This document shows positions 8,038-17,505 of a stretch of DNA of 64,000 nucleotides, one piece after another (within the stretch, counting starts at the first letter, position 1; each line of letters opens with the position of its first letter). Source of the DNA: an uncultured Clostridium sp. (GTDB lineage: Bacteria > Bacillota > Clostridia > TANB77 > CAG-508). The position numbers were made by a program, and so were the translations under genes. The stretch is taken from positions 201,379 through 265,378 of the forward strand of contig CAOKXF010000001.1 in the NCBI GenBank assembly GCA_948473335.1, in the 5' to 3' direction. The notes beneath the pieces are model-generated. The model was not told the origin of the DNA. It saw nothing but the letters and a program-made list of their open reading frames with translations, and ran no database searches.

Positions 8038-8700
8038 ATGGAGATTTTAAGAGTTGAAAATTTAACAAAGAAATATGGAAAAGATGAAAATGAAGTAAAA
8101 GCAGTAGATAATATATCATTTTCAGTACAAAAAGGAGAATTTGTAGCAATAGTAGGAAGTTCAGGGAGTGGAAAATCGACATTATTACATTTAATAGGAG
8201 GAGTAGATAGACCAACGTCAGGAAAAGTATATATTGAAGGAAAAGATATATATGCATTGAATAATGATGCATTAGCAATATTTAGAAGAAGGCAAGTAGG
8301 ATTAATATATCAGTTTTACAATTTAATTCCAATATTAAATGTTGAAGAAAATATAACACTTCCTTGTGATTTAGATGGAAGAGAAGTTGATAAAATTCAA
8401 CTAAACGAATTGCTAAAAACTTTAGGGTTAGAACATAGAAAACAGCATTTACCAAATGAATTATCAGGAGGGCAACAGCAAAGAGTATCAATAGGAAGAA
8501 GCCTAATAAATAATCCAGCAATTGTATTAGCAGATGAGCCAACAGGAAACTTAGACTCAAAGGCAAGTGATGAAATCGTAAATTTATTGAAAGTTTCAAA
8601 TAAAAAATATAATCAAACAATAATACTAATAACACATGATTTAGAAATAGCTAAAATTGCAGATAGAGTAATAAAAATTGAAGATGGAAAGATAGTCTAG
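8038..8700 (+). CDS. ABC transporter ATP-binding protein (MacB/LolD type)
   Basis: 220 residues with all ATPase motifs: Walker A GSSGSGKST (about 40-48), Q-loop in IYQFYNL, signature LSGGQQQR (about 140), Walker B IVLADEPTGNLD and the H-loop in ITHDLE. An AAGGAGG site precedes the ATG by ten bases. The FtsX-type permease gene starts 12 bp after the stop, so the two form one exporter. A small hairpin (AGAAAAG/CTTTTCT, about 7995-8013) lies in the leader. With the two-component system upstream it is probably an antimicrobial-peptide or envelope-stress exporter. Confidence 0.93.
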   Translation: MEILRVENLTKKYGKDENEVKAVDNISFSVQKGEFVAIVGSSGSGKSTLLHLIGGVDRPTSGKVYIEGKDIYALNNDALAIFRRRQVGLIYQFYNLIPILNVEENITLPCDLDGREVDKIQLNELLKTLGLEHRKQHLPNELSGGQQQRVSIGRSLINNPAIVLADEPTGNLDSKASDEIVNLLKVSNKKYNQTIILITHDLEIAKIADRVIKIEDGKIV

Positions 8701-8712
8701 GAGGTGGAGATA

Positions 8713-11340
8713 ATGGAACTACTAAATAGACTAACAATAAAAAATTTGAAATTAAATAAGAAGCGAACAATTGTAACAATAATAGGAATAATATTATCAA
8801 CAGCATTGATAACGGGAGTAGCAACATTAGTATCAAGTTTTCAAAAATCAATAGTAGAATATGAGATACGACAAGTTGGAAATTATCATTATCAATTTAT
8901 GAATGTTCCTAAAGAAGAATTAAAATATATTGAAAATAATAGAAATGTAGAAAAATTTTATATGACACAAAATATAGGATATAGTAAATTAGCGGAAATA
9001 CAAAACGAAAACAAACCATATTTATATTTAATAGGATTTTCACAAGAAGCGATAGATAATTTAAAAGTAAATTTACTAGAGGGAAGGTTTCCGAAAAATG
9101 AAAATGAAATAGTAATCTCAAAGCATATACAAACTAATGGAAAAGTAGATTTAAGAATAGGAGACGAAATAACATTAGACATAGGAAGAAGAATGAGCGA
9201 TGAAAAAGAATTAAAACAAACTAATCCATATAATGCACTTAAATATTCAAGAAATGATTTTGATGAAGACCTTACGGAAGAAGAAATAGAGAAAAAATTA
9301 GAGGAAAGAGTTGAAGAAGAACTTGTAAAAGAATTTACAAAAACATATAAAGTAGTAGGTATTATGGAAAGACCAAGTAGAGAGTTAGAAAGTTATTCCG
9401 CACCAGGATATACTATTATTACATTATTAAAAGATTATGTAGAAGGAAGAAATCTAAATGTTTATACAAGATACAAAAATTTAGACAAAGCAGATGAAAC
9501 AACAGCACAAATATTAGGAATTGAAGAAAATGAATTAAGAACATTATCAATGGAGGAATATAACAACTTAAAATATGAATTTGATAGAAATACATCATTA
9601 ATAAGATGGGAAAACTTAGAATTTAATAACGGAACATTAACAATGTTATATTCAGTAGCATCATTAGTCATAATTATAATAATTGTAACATCAGTTTTTT
9701 GTATAAGGAATAGTTTTGAAATATCGATTACAGAAAAAATCAAACAATATGGTATGTTAGCATCAATTGGTGCAACATCAAAGCAAATAAGGAAAAATGT
9801 GTTATATGAAGCATTAATACTAGCAATAATTGGAATACCAATAGGTATACTATCGGGACTTGGAGCAATTTTTATATTGTTAAAAGTTATAACATCAATA
9901 CTTGGAGATGGATTAGCTGATATGAAACTTATTTTTGCAACGAATATGATGTCTATATTAATAGCAATAGTGTTAAGTGGTGTAACAATATATTTATCGG
10001 CAAGAAAATCAGCAAGAAAGGCATCTAAAATATCTCCAATAGAGGCAATAAGGAGTAATCAAGATATAAAAATAAAATCTAAAAAACTAAAATCTCCAAA
10101 ATTTATAAAAAAGATATTTGGCATAGGGGGAGATATAGCATATAAAAATTTGAAAAGAAATAATAAAAAATATAGGACGACAGTAATATCTATAGTTGTA
10201 AGTGTTTCAATTTTCATAGCAATGTCATCATTTATGGGGTATGCATTTAAAGCAAGCAGTATATATTATAAAGATTATAAATATAATATAGTCTTGTCTA
10301 CTCAAAATGATTCTGTGAATTTTGAAGAAATAGCGCAAAATCCAGAAGTAAAGTCATATTCACTAATAAGAGATTTATTAGTAAGTTCAAAAGATATGCT
10401 TAATCATTATTCAAATGACTATACATCTATATATAAACCAGATTCTGAAAACTTAGTTAAAGTTAGTTTCCTTATTAAATCTGTTGGTAAAGAAGAATAT
10501 CAGAGATATATAAAAGAACTTAATCTAAATTATGATGATGTAAAAGATAAAGGCATTTTGTTAGATGAACAAATGGAATATATTGAAGTAAATGGCGAAA
10601 GCTCTTATAGGGTATTTAGGACTTATGACTATAAAAAAGGAGATATTATTAATCTTACAACTGATTCAGGAAACAGAGAAATAAACATAGAAATAGCAGC
10701 AACTACAAGCAAAAGACCAAAAGGTTTGGAGAGTATCTATTTTATGTCAGGTATAATGATAGTAAGTGATGAATTTATAGACGAATATTCAGAAAATATG
10801 AGTGATAGTGTTAATATGTATATAGATGCTAAAAATCCTGATAATTTGCAACAATATGTTAAAAAAGAATATGCAACCAATATTGATGTATATAATGCAG
10901 ATGCAGAAGTAAGACAACAAAGGTCAATGTGGATAGTAATAGCGATTTTCTTATATGGATTTATAACAGTTATTTCATTGATAGGTGTAACTAATATATT
11001 TAATACAATAACAACAAATATGGAATTAAGACAAAAAGAATTTGCAAATTTAAAGTCAATAGGTATGACAAAAAAAGAATTTAATAGAATGATTAGATTA
11101 GAAAGTATATTCTATGGATTTAAGTCTTTGATAATTGGTGTGCCAATTGGGATATTTCTATCATATATGATGTATAAAGCATTTGCAGAAAATGCTGATA
11201 TGGGTTATATTTTGCCTAAGAGTGGTATTTTAATTGCAATAGTAGCAGTTATCATATTAATCAATGGAATTATGAGATATTCATTAAATAAAATTAATAA
11301 GCAAAATATAATTGAGACAATTAGAAAAAATAACATATAA
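8713..11340 (+). CDS. FtsX-like ABC permease
   Basis: 875 residues from ATG 8713; a GTG at 8704 is in frame but lies within the AGGAGG ribosome site. An N-terminal membrane helix (about 17-35) is followed by a large extracellular domain. A first FtsX block with three helices (about 315-435) ends in a cytoplasmic basic segment. A second helix (about 485) begins a second extracellular domain, and a C-terminal FtsX block closes the protein (about 740-860). Two FtsX repeats in one chain are typical of peptide-resistance and lipoprotein-type exporters. It is co-transcribed with the ATPase upstream. Substrate unknown. Confidence 0.9.
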   Translation: MELLNRLTIKNLKLNKKRTIVTIIGIILSTALITGVATLVSSFQKSIVEYEIRQVGNYHYQFMNVPKEELKYIENNRNVEKFYMTQNIGYSKLAEIQNENKPYLYLIGFSQEAIDNLKVNLLEGRFPKNENEIVISKHIQTNGKVDLRIGDEITLDIGRRMSDEKELKQTNPYNALKYSRNDFDEDLTEEEIEKKLEERVEEELVKEFTKTYKVVGIMERPSRELESYSAPGYTIITLLKDYVEGRNLNVYTRYKNLDKADETTAQILGIEENELRTLSMEEYNNLKYEFDRNTSLIRWENLEFNNGTLTMLYSVASLVIIIIIVTSVFCIRNSFEISITEKIKQYGMLASIGATSKQIRKNVLYEALILAIIGIPIGILSGLGAIFILLKVITSILGDGLADMKLIFATNMMSILIAIVLSGVTIYLSARKSARKASKISPIEAIRSNQDIKIKSKKLKSPKFIKKIFGIGGDIAYKNLKRNNKKYRTTVISIVVSVSIFIAMSSFMGYAFKASSIYYKDYKYNIVLSTQNDSVNFEEIAQNPEVKSYSLIRDLLVSSKDMLNHYSNDYTSIYKPDSENLVKVSFLIKSVGKEEYQRYIKELNLNYDDVKDKGILLDEQMEYIEVNGESSYRVFRTYDYKKGDIINLTTDSGNREINIEIAATTSKRPKGLESIYFMSGIMIVSDEFIDEYSENMSDSVNMYIDAKNPDNLQQYVKKEYATNIDVYNADAEVRQQRSMWIVIAIFLYGFITVISLIGVTNIFNTITTNMELRQKEFANLKSIGMTKKEFNRMIRLESIFYGFKSLIIGVPIGIFLSYMMYKAFAENADMGYILPKSGILIAIVAVIILINGIMRYSLNKINKQNIIETIRKNNI

Positions 11341-11683
11341 TACAATATTATATTGTAATGCGAAATAATATATATAAGAAATAATATATATAAGAAATGC
11401 AAGTAGTGTATTTGCGAAGTAGCTGAAAAGTAGAAATGAAAAAAAGAAGGAAATAAGAGTAATATATATAGATATTATAAAAGAACAAAAAAGCACCTTG
11501 TTTACTAATGGGCGCGGATATGCGCCCATTAGTAAAACAGTTGGCACAAGCGGAAAAGAAGAAAATAGTAATTTTATGAAATTACTATTTCACAAATGAA
11601 TATGGAGTTATACTAAAAAATAAGTATGGCAATAATATACTAAATCTAGAAAAAAATACTACTGATTAAAATAATATAAACGT
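11341..11683. other. Intergenic region with one palindromic repeat
   Basis: No gene seen apart from the 36-nt palindrome described separately. The sequence is extremely AT-rich with short TATATAA repeats near 11365-11395. Confidence 0.5.
11501..11536. repeat. 36-nt dispersed palindromic repeat, copy 1
   Basis: Perfect 15-bp arms TTTACTAATGGGCGC / GCGCCCATTAGTAAA around a GGATAT loop. Two further copies lie at 28427-28462 and 28545-28580. The element is G+C-rich at its centre, unlike the surrounding AT-rich DNA. Confidence 0.92.
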
Positions 11684-11712
11684 TTGACAAACGAATATCT
11701 AAAAGATATAAT
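11684..11712 (+). promoter_or_regulatory. Consensus promoter of the VTT-domain gene
   Basis: TTGACA (11684-11689), 17-bp spacer, TATAAT (11707-11712). It lies inside the apparent 5' extension of the downstream ORF, which shows that the upstream TTG is not the start. Confidence 0.85.
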
Positions 11713-11752
11713 AAAAATCAGGAGCAAGAAAAAAGACAAAAAGAGGGATAAA

Positions 11753-12472
11753 ATGAAGAAAAATAAAAAAATGAAAGTAATTAGAATAATAATGTCAATT
11801 ATAGTACTTGCTTTATGTATAGGGGTAATTATATATTTAATACCTGTAATGAAAGAATTATCAAGTGTAGAAGGACAAATAGCATTCAAAGAAAAAGTAA
11901 ATGAATCAGGAATATTAGGATTACTAATACTATTTGGATTACAAGTAGCACAAATATTTTTAATAATAGTACCAGGAGAGCCAATAGAGATATTAGCTGG
12001 AATGTGCTATGGAGGAATATGGGGAACAATATTTATAATGATATCATGTGCAATAATAGCAACAGTAATATTTTTATTAGTAAGAAAATATGGAAAAAGA
12101 TTTGTATATGAATTCTGCAATCCAAAAAAAGTAAAAAAAATAGAAAATAGTAAAATATTTCAAAGTCCCAAAAAGATAGAATTAATTATGCTGATATTAT
12201 TTTTAATACCAGGAACACCAAAAGACTTGTTAACTTATATAGCAGGATTACTACCAATAAAAGCAACAAGATTTGTAATAATATCAACTATTGCTAGAAT
12301 ACCATCAATAGTATCATCAACATTGGCAGGAGCAAGTTTAGCAAAAGGAGACTGGAAAACAGGAATAATTTTATATGCAATAGTAATAGTAATTGTGGCA
12401 ATAGTAATTTTTATAATAAATAAATTAGATAAAAACAAAGTAACAAAAGAAGCAATTGAAACAATCCAATAA
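11753..12472 (+). CDS. VTT-domain (TVP38/TMEM64, DedA-like) membrane protein
   Basis: 239 residues. A basic N-terminus and a membrane helix (about 12-32) are followed by the VTT fold: two re-entrant glycine/proline-rich segments, PGEPIEILAGMCYGG (about 90) and PGTPKDLLTYIAGLLPI (about 160), with further helices and a basic tail. The family moves or flips phospholipid or undecaprenyl-phosphate type lipids, but the substrate here is not shown. The ATG is preceded by GAGGG. The frame runs further upstream to a TTG that is the first T of a promoter -35 box. It opens a stretch of envelope-lipid genes. Confidence 0.85.
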   Translation: MKKNKKMKVIRIIMSIIVLALCIGVIIYLIPVMKELSSVEGQIAFKEKVNESGILGLLILFGLQVAQIFLIIVPGEPIEILAGMCYGGIWGTIFIMISCAIIATVIFLLVRKYGKRFVYEFCNPKKVKKIENSKIFQSPKKIELIMLILFLIPGTPKDLLTYIAGLLPIKATRFVIISTIARIPSIVSSTLAGASLAKGDWKTGIILYAIVIVIVAIVIFIINKLDKNKVTKEAIETIQ

Positions 12473-12616
12473 ACATATAACTTTTCTGGTAATACATATT
12501 TATAAGAATAAATTTTCATAATGATAAATCTGTATAAAAGAGTATTTCAAAAAATAAATGAATAAAATAACAAGCGCAAAAGAAAAAATAATACGAAGAT
12601 AAGGGGATGCATAAAA

Positions 12617-13729
12617 ATGAAGAAAAATGGAAAATTAATAAGAAATTTCATATTATTTTTAGCATTAATAGCATTAACATTTTATATTTTGCTAAAGGAC
12701 CAAAGCATATTACAAATACTAGAAATAATAAAATCCATAAAAGTAGAATATATACTTATTGCAATATTATGTATGGGACTATATATGATATGTGAAGCAA
12801 TAAATATAGGAAGAACACTAAAAGCATTAAACGAGAAATCAACATTTCTAAAAAATTTGAAATATGCATTAATAGGATTTTTCTTTAGTTCAATAACACC
12901 AGCAGCAAGTGGAGGTCAGCCAATGCAGGTGTACTACATGTATAAAGACAAAATATCAGTTGCAAACTCAACATTAGCATTGCTAATAAGTTTAAGCAGT
13001 ATGCAAATAATAACAATAGGATTTGCATTAGTAAGTGTAATATTTAATTATCAATATTTAAATAATGGATTAGTAATATTTTTCATAATAGGAATAACAT
13101 TAAATGCAAGTGCATTAGGACTATTGATAATAGGAATATTTTCAAGAAGAATGTCAAAAGGACTAATGAATTTTGCTATAAAAGTATTAAAATTTTTCAG
13201 AATTAAAAATATAGAAAAAAAGCAAGAAAAATTTGAAAATGAGCTAGTAAAATATCAATATAGCGCAAAATACATAAAAAATAATAAAAAATTGATACTA
13301 AAAACATTATTAACAACAGCAATACAATTCACAATATATTATAGCATAACATATTGGGTTTATTGTGCCTTAGGATTTTCACAACATAATATTTTCAAAA
13401 TAATATCAATGCAGTCAATAGTATATGCAACAGTATCAGCAATACCATCACCAGGAGCAGTAGGAGTAAGTGAAGGAGCATTTATGGAAATATTTAGAGC
13501 AGTATATGATACAACAATGATACATAGTGCTGTATTATTAAGTAGAGGAGTTAATTTTTATTTATTCGTATTATTAAGTGGAATAGTTGTAATAATAAAT
13601 CAAATAAGAGGGAAAACTAATGAAATAGAAGAAAAAATGGAAGAAAAAACAGAGGAAATAATCCAAGAAGAAATGATAGAGACAATAAAAAATGTCGAAG
13701 AAGAAAAAAATGAGTTGAAAAAAATTTAA
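12617..13729 (+). CDS. Flippase-like (LPG synthase TM / UPF0104) membrane protein
   Basis: 370 residues with about eight membrane helices. Family signatures are SSITPAASGGQPMQ (about 95-108) and SAIPSPGAVGVSEGAF (about 275-290), seen in the membrane part of MprF and in stand-alone YbhN/AglD-type proteins. It lacks the MprF aminoacyl-transferase domain and ends in a Glu/Lys-rich cytoplasmic tail of about 45 residues. A role in flipping or modifying a lipid-linked sugar or phospholipid is inferred from family and from the glycosyltransferases and acyltransferases that follow. A hairpin terminator lies between it and the next gene. Confidence 0.85.
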   Translation: MKKNGKLIRNFILFLALIALTFYILLKDQSILQILEIIKSIKVEYILIAILCMGLYMICEAINIGRTLKALNEKSTFLKNLKYALIGFFFSSITPAASGGQPMQVYYMYKDKISVANSTLALLISLSSMQIITIGFALVSVIFNYQYLNNGLVIFFIIGITLNASALGLLIIGIFSRRMSKGLMNFAIKVLKFFRIKNIEKKQEKFENELVKYQYSAKYIKNNKKLILKTLLTTAIQFTIYYSITYWVYCALGFSQHNIFKIISMQSIVYATVSAIPSPGAVGVSEGAFMEIFRAVYDTTMIHSAVLLSRGVNFYLFVLLSGIVVIINQIRGKTNEIEEKMEEKTEEIIQEEMIETIKNVEEEKNELKKI

Positions 13730-13745
13730 AAATAATATATAATGC

Positions 13746-13795
13746 AATAGACTTATTTATAGAAACAAAAATTATAAATATAGTCTATTATTTTA
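13746..13795 (+). terminator. Hairpin between flippase-like gene and first GT8 gene
   Basis: Outer stem AATAGACT (13746-13753) / AGTCTATT (13782-13789) extended by A/T pairs and followed by ATTTTAAT. It may end the upstream transcript or act in the leader of the glycosyltransferase gene, which starts at 13809. Confidence 0.5.
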
Positions 13796-13808
13796 ATAGG
13801 GGATAAAA

Positions 13809-14654
13809 ATGATAAATATACTATTATGTGGTAATAATAAAGTATTTGATGGAGCACTTAGTGAATTAATATCAATTACAAATAAAACAAGAGAAACGAT
13901 AAAATGCTATATATTCACAATGGACCTTACAAGGTTAAATTCAAATTATGCTTGTATAACAGATGAACAAATAGAATTTTTAGACCAAGTGGTCAAATCA
14001 AAGAAATATGATAATGAGGTTACAAAAATAGATGTAACAGAATTATATGAAAAAGAATTCAAAGAATGTAAAAATGAAACAGCATATTGTACACCATACA
14101 CATTGCTAAGATTATTAGCAGATTTGGTACCAGAGATACCTGACAAAATTTTATATTTAGATATAGATATGATGATAGACAAAGATATATCAGAATTGTA
14201 CTATACTGATGTGGAAGAATATGAATATGCAGCAGTAAAAGAAAAGTATGGTTCAAAAATAATAAGACCAGATTATATAAATGCAGGAATGTTATTATTT
14301 AATATGAAAAAAATAAAAGAGACAGGATTATTAGAAAAAGCTAGAAATTCAATACGAACTAAGAAAATGATATTTGCAGACCAAGATGCAATATATTGGA
14401 ACACAACAAAAAAACTATTATTACCAAGAAAATATAATGAACAATCAAAATTTGACAGAGAAGATACAGTAATTTGTCACTTTTGTAAAAGACTTTTACT
14501 TTTACCATATCCACGAACAGAAAATTATAAACAATGGAATGTAGAAAAAATACACAAAGTATTAAAATGTTACAGATTTGATGAAGATTTAAAAGAATAC
14601 CAAAAATTAAAAGAAGAATATGAAGAAAAGAAAAGGGAGAAAGTATATGGATAA
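13809..14654 (+). CDS. Glycosyltransferase family 8 protein
   Basis: 281 residues. The GT8 fold shows in the N-terminal beta strand MINILLCGNN, the PYTLLRLL helix and the metal-binding DxD in YLDIDMMID (about residue 117). INAGMLLFNMKKI follows (about 157) and ADQDAIYW near residue 200. GT8 enzymes transfer glucose or galactose from UDP-sugars with retention. The ATG follows a GGGG ribosome site. The last eight bases overlap the next GT8 gene, so the two are translationally coupled. They probably build a surface glycan or glycolipid with the acyltransferases downstream. The acceptor is unknown. Confidence 0.88.
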   Translation: MINILLCGNNKVFDGALSELISITNKTRETIKCYIFTMDLTRLNSNYACITDEQIEFLDQVVKSKKYDNEVTKIDVTELYEKEFKECKNETAYCTPYTLLRLLADLVPEIPDKILYLDIDMMIDKDISELYYTDVEEYEYAAVKEKYGSKIIRPDYINAGMLLFNMKKIKETGLLEKARNSIRTKKMIFADQDAIYWNTTKKLLLPRKYNEQSKFDREDTVICHFCKRLLLLPYPRTENYKQWNVEKIHKVLKCYRFDEDLKEYQKLKEEYEEKKREKVYG

Positions 14655-15621
14655 GAAACAAGGAACAAATGTAGAAAACAAAGGAAGAAAGGAAATACCA
14701 ATATTTTTTGCAGTAGATGATGGATATATTCCATTTTTAGCAGTATCAATACAATCATTAGTTGACAACTCATCAAAAGAAAATAATTATGTAATAAAAA
14801 TCTTATATACGAATATAAGTAAAGAGAATAGAGACAAAATAAGCAAATATGAAAAAGAAAATGTAAATATAGAATTTGTAGATTTAAATGAATATGTAGA
14901 AGAAATAAAGGAAAAATTATTCACAAGAGATTACTATTCAAAAACAACATATTATAGACTGTTTATACCAACATTATACCCACAATATAACAAAATATTA
15001 TATTTAGACAGCGATATAGTGCTATTATCAGATGTAGCAGACCTATATAATGAAGATTTAGGAGACAACCTAGTAGGAGGAGCACCAGATGATGTAATAC
15101 AGACAATAGAAGTATTCAGAAATTATGCTGAAAAAGTAGTAGGAGTAGCAGATTATAAAAACTACTTTAATGCTGGAATATTGCTAATGAATTTAGACCA
15201 ACTAAGAAAATTCAACTTCCAAGAAAAATTGATATATTCATTAGGGCAAATAAAATTCTCAGTAGCACAAGACCAAGACTATCTAAACAGATTATGTAAG
15301 GGAAGAGTAAAAATAATAAATAAAGCATGGAATAGAATGCCAGTAGCAGTAGCACAAGGAGAACCAGAGGCAAAAGGAGAAAACTTAAAATTAATCCATT
15401 ACAACTTAGCATTTAAACCATGGCATTTTGAGGATATACCATATCAAGAACACTTTTGGAACTATGCAAATAAAACAGAATACAAAGATGTAATACTAGG
15501 AATAAAAGCTAATTATACAGAAGAAGACAAATTCAAAGGTGAAGAGTCAGATAGAAAACTTAGAGAATTGGCACAATATGAATGTGACTGTGTAGGAGAC
15601 GATAGAAGAAATAGGAGATAA
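14647..15621 (+). CDS. Glycosyltransferase family 8 protein (LgtC-like)
   Basis: 324 residues. A typical GT8 start, IPIFFAVDDGYIPFLAVSIQS, is followed by KTTYYRLFIPTLYP, the DxD motif in LYLDSDIVLLSD (about 120-130), FNAGILLMNLDQ and QDYLNRL. HYNLAFKPWHF near residue 260 is the family's C-terminal sugar-phosphate contact. Start chosen at ATG 14647, eight bases after GGGAG; an in-frame ATG at 14620 lacks a site. It overlaps the preceding GT8 gene and is followed after 2 bp by an acyltransferase gene, indicating one operon. Confidence 0.9.
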   Translation: MDKKQGTNVENKGRKEIPIFFAVDDGYIPFLAVSIQSLVDNSSKENNYVIKILYTNISKENRDKISKYEKENVNIEFVDLNEYVEEIKEKLFTRDYYSKTTYYRLFIPTLYPQYNKILYLDSDIVLLSDVADLYNEDLGDNLVGGAPDDVIQTIEVFRNYAEKVVGVADYKNYFNAGILLMNLDQLRKFNFQEKLIYSLGQIKFSVAQDQDYLNRLCKGRVKIINKAWNRMPVAVAQGEPEAKGENLKLIHYNLAFKPWHFEDIPYQEHFWNYANKTEYKDVILGIKANYTEEDKFKGEESDRKLRELAQYECDCVGDDRRNRR

Positions 15622-15623
15622 AG

Positions 15624-16475
15624 ATGAAAGAGAATGTGGAAATAGCTCAATATAGAAAAGAAATACAAGAAGAGATAAGAAGACTAGAAAGAGAAGGAAG
15701 ATTTGATGAGGATGTAGAAAAAGATCCGCCAACAATAGTATTAACATCAGATAATGTAGATTATCTTAGGGAAAAAAGAACTAGTAAGATAAAAGCAAAA
15801 GTAGCAAATAAACTAGGTACACGATTTTTTGAAGAAGCACTAAGAAAGAATAGATTAATAATAAAAGAAATAAAAGGAATAGAAAATCTAAACAAAATAA
15901 CAAATGGAGCAGTATTAACATGTAATCATTTTAATCCATTTGATTCATTTACTGTAGAAAGCATATTTAGAACTACAGAACCAGGAAAAAGTAAAAAGCT
16001 ATACAAAGTAATAAGAGAAGGAAACTATACAAATTTTCCAGGATTTTATGGTTTTCTATTCAGAAACTGTGATACATTACCATTAAGTTCAAATACAAAA
16101 ACAATGGTAGAATTCATGAAAGCAGTAGATAAAATTTTACAAAGAGGAGACTGTATATTAATATATCCAGAACAAAGTATGTGGTGGAATTATAGAAAGC
16201 CAAAACCATTAAAAAATGGTGCATATAGAATAGCAGTAAGAAATGATGTACCAATAATACCAATATTTATAACGATGGAAGATAGTGATATAATTGGGGA
16301 AGATGGATTTCCAATACAAGAATATGTAGTAAATATAGAAGAGCCAATATATCAAGACAACAATCTAACCAAAAAAGAAAATGTAGTAATTATGAAATCA
16401 AAAAATTTCGAAGTATGGAAGAACATATATGAAGATTTTTATAAAATTCCGCTTCAATATGAAACTGAAAAGTAA
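15624..16475 (+). CDS. PlsC-type acyltransferase
   Basis: 283 residues. Catalytic NHxxxxD is seen as CNHFNPFDSF (about 105), and the glycerol-phosphate-type motif as LIYPEQSMWW (about 185), the pattern of 1-acyl-glycerol-3-phosphate acyltransferases. The N-terminal 80 residues are charged with no clear membrane helix. It begins 2 bp after the GT8 gene. Given its sugar-transferase neighbours it may acylate a glycolipid rather than phosphatidate; that is inference. Confidence 0.87.
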   Translation: MKENVEIAQYRKEIQEEIRRLEREGRFDEDVEKDPPTIVLTSDNVDYLREKRTSKIKAKVANKLGTRFFEEALRKNRLIIKEIKGIENLNKITNGAVLTCNHFNPFDSFTVESIFRTTEPGKSKKLYKVIREGNYTNFPGFYGFLFRNCDTLPLSSNTKTMVEFMKAVDKILQRGDCILIYPEQSMWWNYRKPKPLKNGAYRIAVRNDVPIIPIFITMEDSDIIGEDGFPIQEYVVNIEEPIYQDNNLTKKENVVIMKSKNFEVWKNIYEDFYKIPLQYETEK

Positions 16476-16493
16476 AATATGCCATATATATGG

Positions 16494-16533
16494 AATAATG
16501 AATTTTTAAGTAGGACAACAATAGAAAAAATAA
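16494..16533 (+). pseudogene. 40-bp dinB-like fragment
   Basis: Bases 16494-16533 match 3675-3714 of the Y-family polymerase gene at 35 of 40 positions. In the same frame they read NNEFLSRTTIEKI where the polymerase has NNAFLSWTAIERL. Nothing else of the gene is visible around it. It is either a scrap of a former polymerase gene or a copied fragment. Chance similarity in AT-rich DNA is less likely at this identity. Confidence 0.45.
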
Positions 16534-16547
16534 TTTGTGATATGAAA

Positions 16548-16572
16548 AGGGCGATAATATTCGCCCTATTTT
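16548..16572 (+). terminator. Intrinsic terminator after acyltransferase operon
   Basis: Stem AGGGCGA (16548-16554) / TCGCCCT (16561-16567) with an A/T loop and ATTTT after it. Confidence 0.75.
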
Positions 16573-16600
16573 AAAAAACAAAATCTAAATTTGCCATAAT

Positions 16601-16648
16601 TATACTCTACAGAAAGCCATCATACTATGATAACTTTCCTAGAGTATA
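16601..16648. repeat. 48-nt imperfect palindrome, copy A
   Basis: Outer arms TATACTCTA / TAGAGTATA with inner pairing around ATCAT/ATGAT. Its reverse complement is nearly identical to 34272-34315 after guaB and the 32112 gene. The sequence is therefore a dispersed element rather than a local terminator only. Confidence 0.85.
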
Positions 16649-16676
16649 AAAAATATAATAAAGAAAGAGAAAGTAA

Positions 16677-17450
16677 ATGGAAGAAAGAAAAGTAATTTAT
16701 TATACAGATGAGCTAAATGAAGAATTCTCAACAGCTAAAATAGAACCAAGGGTAATAGATGAGAATTATAAATATATTCATAAAAATCCAATATGGAATA
16801 TAACTGCTTATATTGTACAAAATATATTGAGTATGCCAATAAAAGTGCTATATGCAAAAATCAAATTCAAAATCAAATATATAGGAAAAGACAAATTAAA
16901 AAAGTATAAAAATGAAGGATATTTTATATATGGAAATCACACACAAGCATTTGCTGATACATTTATACCAAGTATTGCAAATTATCCAAAAAGAAACTAT
17001 TTTATAGTTAATCCAGAGAATGTATCAATGAAACTTTTAAGAACAATTGTAGAAATGTTAGGAGCAATACCAATACCAAGTAATAAAAAGGCAATGAAAA
17101 ACTTTTTAGAAACAATAGAAAAAAGGGTACAAAATAAATATTCAATTACAATATATCCAGAAGCACATATATGGCCATATTATACAAAAATAAGACCATT
17201 TAAAGAAGTATCATTTAAATATCCAATACAATTATCTAAACCATCATTTTGCATAACAAATACATATCAACAATATGGAAAAGACAAAATAAAAATAGTA
17301 TCATATATAGACGGACCATTTTTTCCAAATAAAAATTTACAAATGAAAGAACAACAACAAGAATTAAGAAATCAGATATATAATACAATGGTAGAAAGAA
17401 GTAAAAATAGTAATATAGAATATATTAAATATGTAAAAAAGGAAATATAG
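16677..17450 (+). CDS. PlsC-type acyltransferase (second)
   Basis: 257 residues. NHTQAFAD (about 83-90) is the NHxxxxD catalytic motif and TIYPEAHIWPY (about 160) the second acyltransferase motif. A hydrophobic stretch near residues 38-58 may anchor it to the membrane. It is separated from the first acyltransferase by a terminator and a dispersed repeat, so it is probably a separate transcript. The ribosome site is weak (AAGAGAAAG). Substrate unknown. Confidence 0.85.
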   Translation: MEERKVIYYTDELNEEFSTAKIEPRVIDENYKYIHKNPIWNITAYIVQNILSMPIKVLYAKIKFKIKYIGKDKLKKYKNEGYFIYGNHTQAFADTFIPSIANYPKRNYFIVNPENVSMKLLRTIVEMLGAIPIPSNKKAMKNFLETIEKRVQNKYSITIYPEAHIWPYYTKIRPFKEVSFKYPIQLSKPSFCITNTYQQYGKDKIKIVSYIDGPFFPNKNLQMKEQQQELRNQIYNTMVERSKNSNIEYIKYVKKEI

Positions 17451-17505
17451 TGCTATTGTAACTAAAAATGAAATATCACACTAATATAGTATAGGGTGAT
17501 ATTTT

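Noticed and set aside
11501..11536. CRISPR repeat
   Set aside because: Copies are few, not regularly spaced and far apart; no spacers or cas genes.
11284..11547. 87-codon minus-strand ORF
   Set aside because: It starts in the 36-nt palindrome and overlaps the permease 3' end; no ribosome site or family.
11684..11752. 23-codon extension of the VTT gene
   Set aside because: It begins in the -35 box and contains the -10 box; the real start is ATG 11753.
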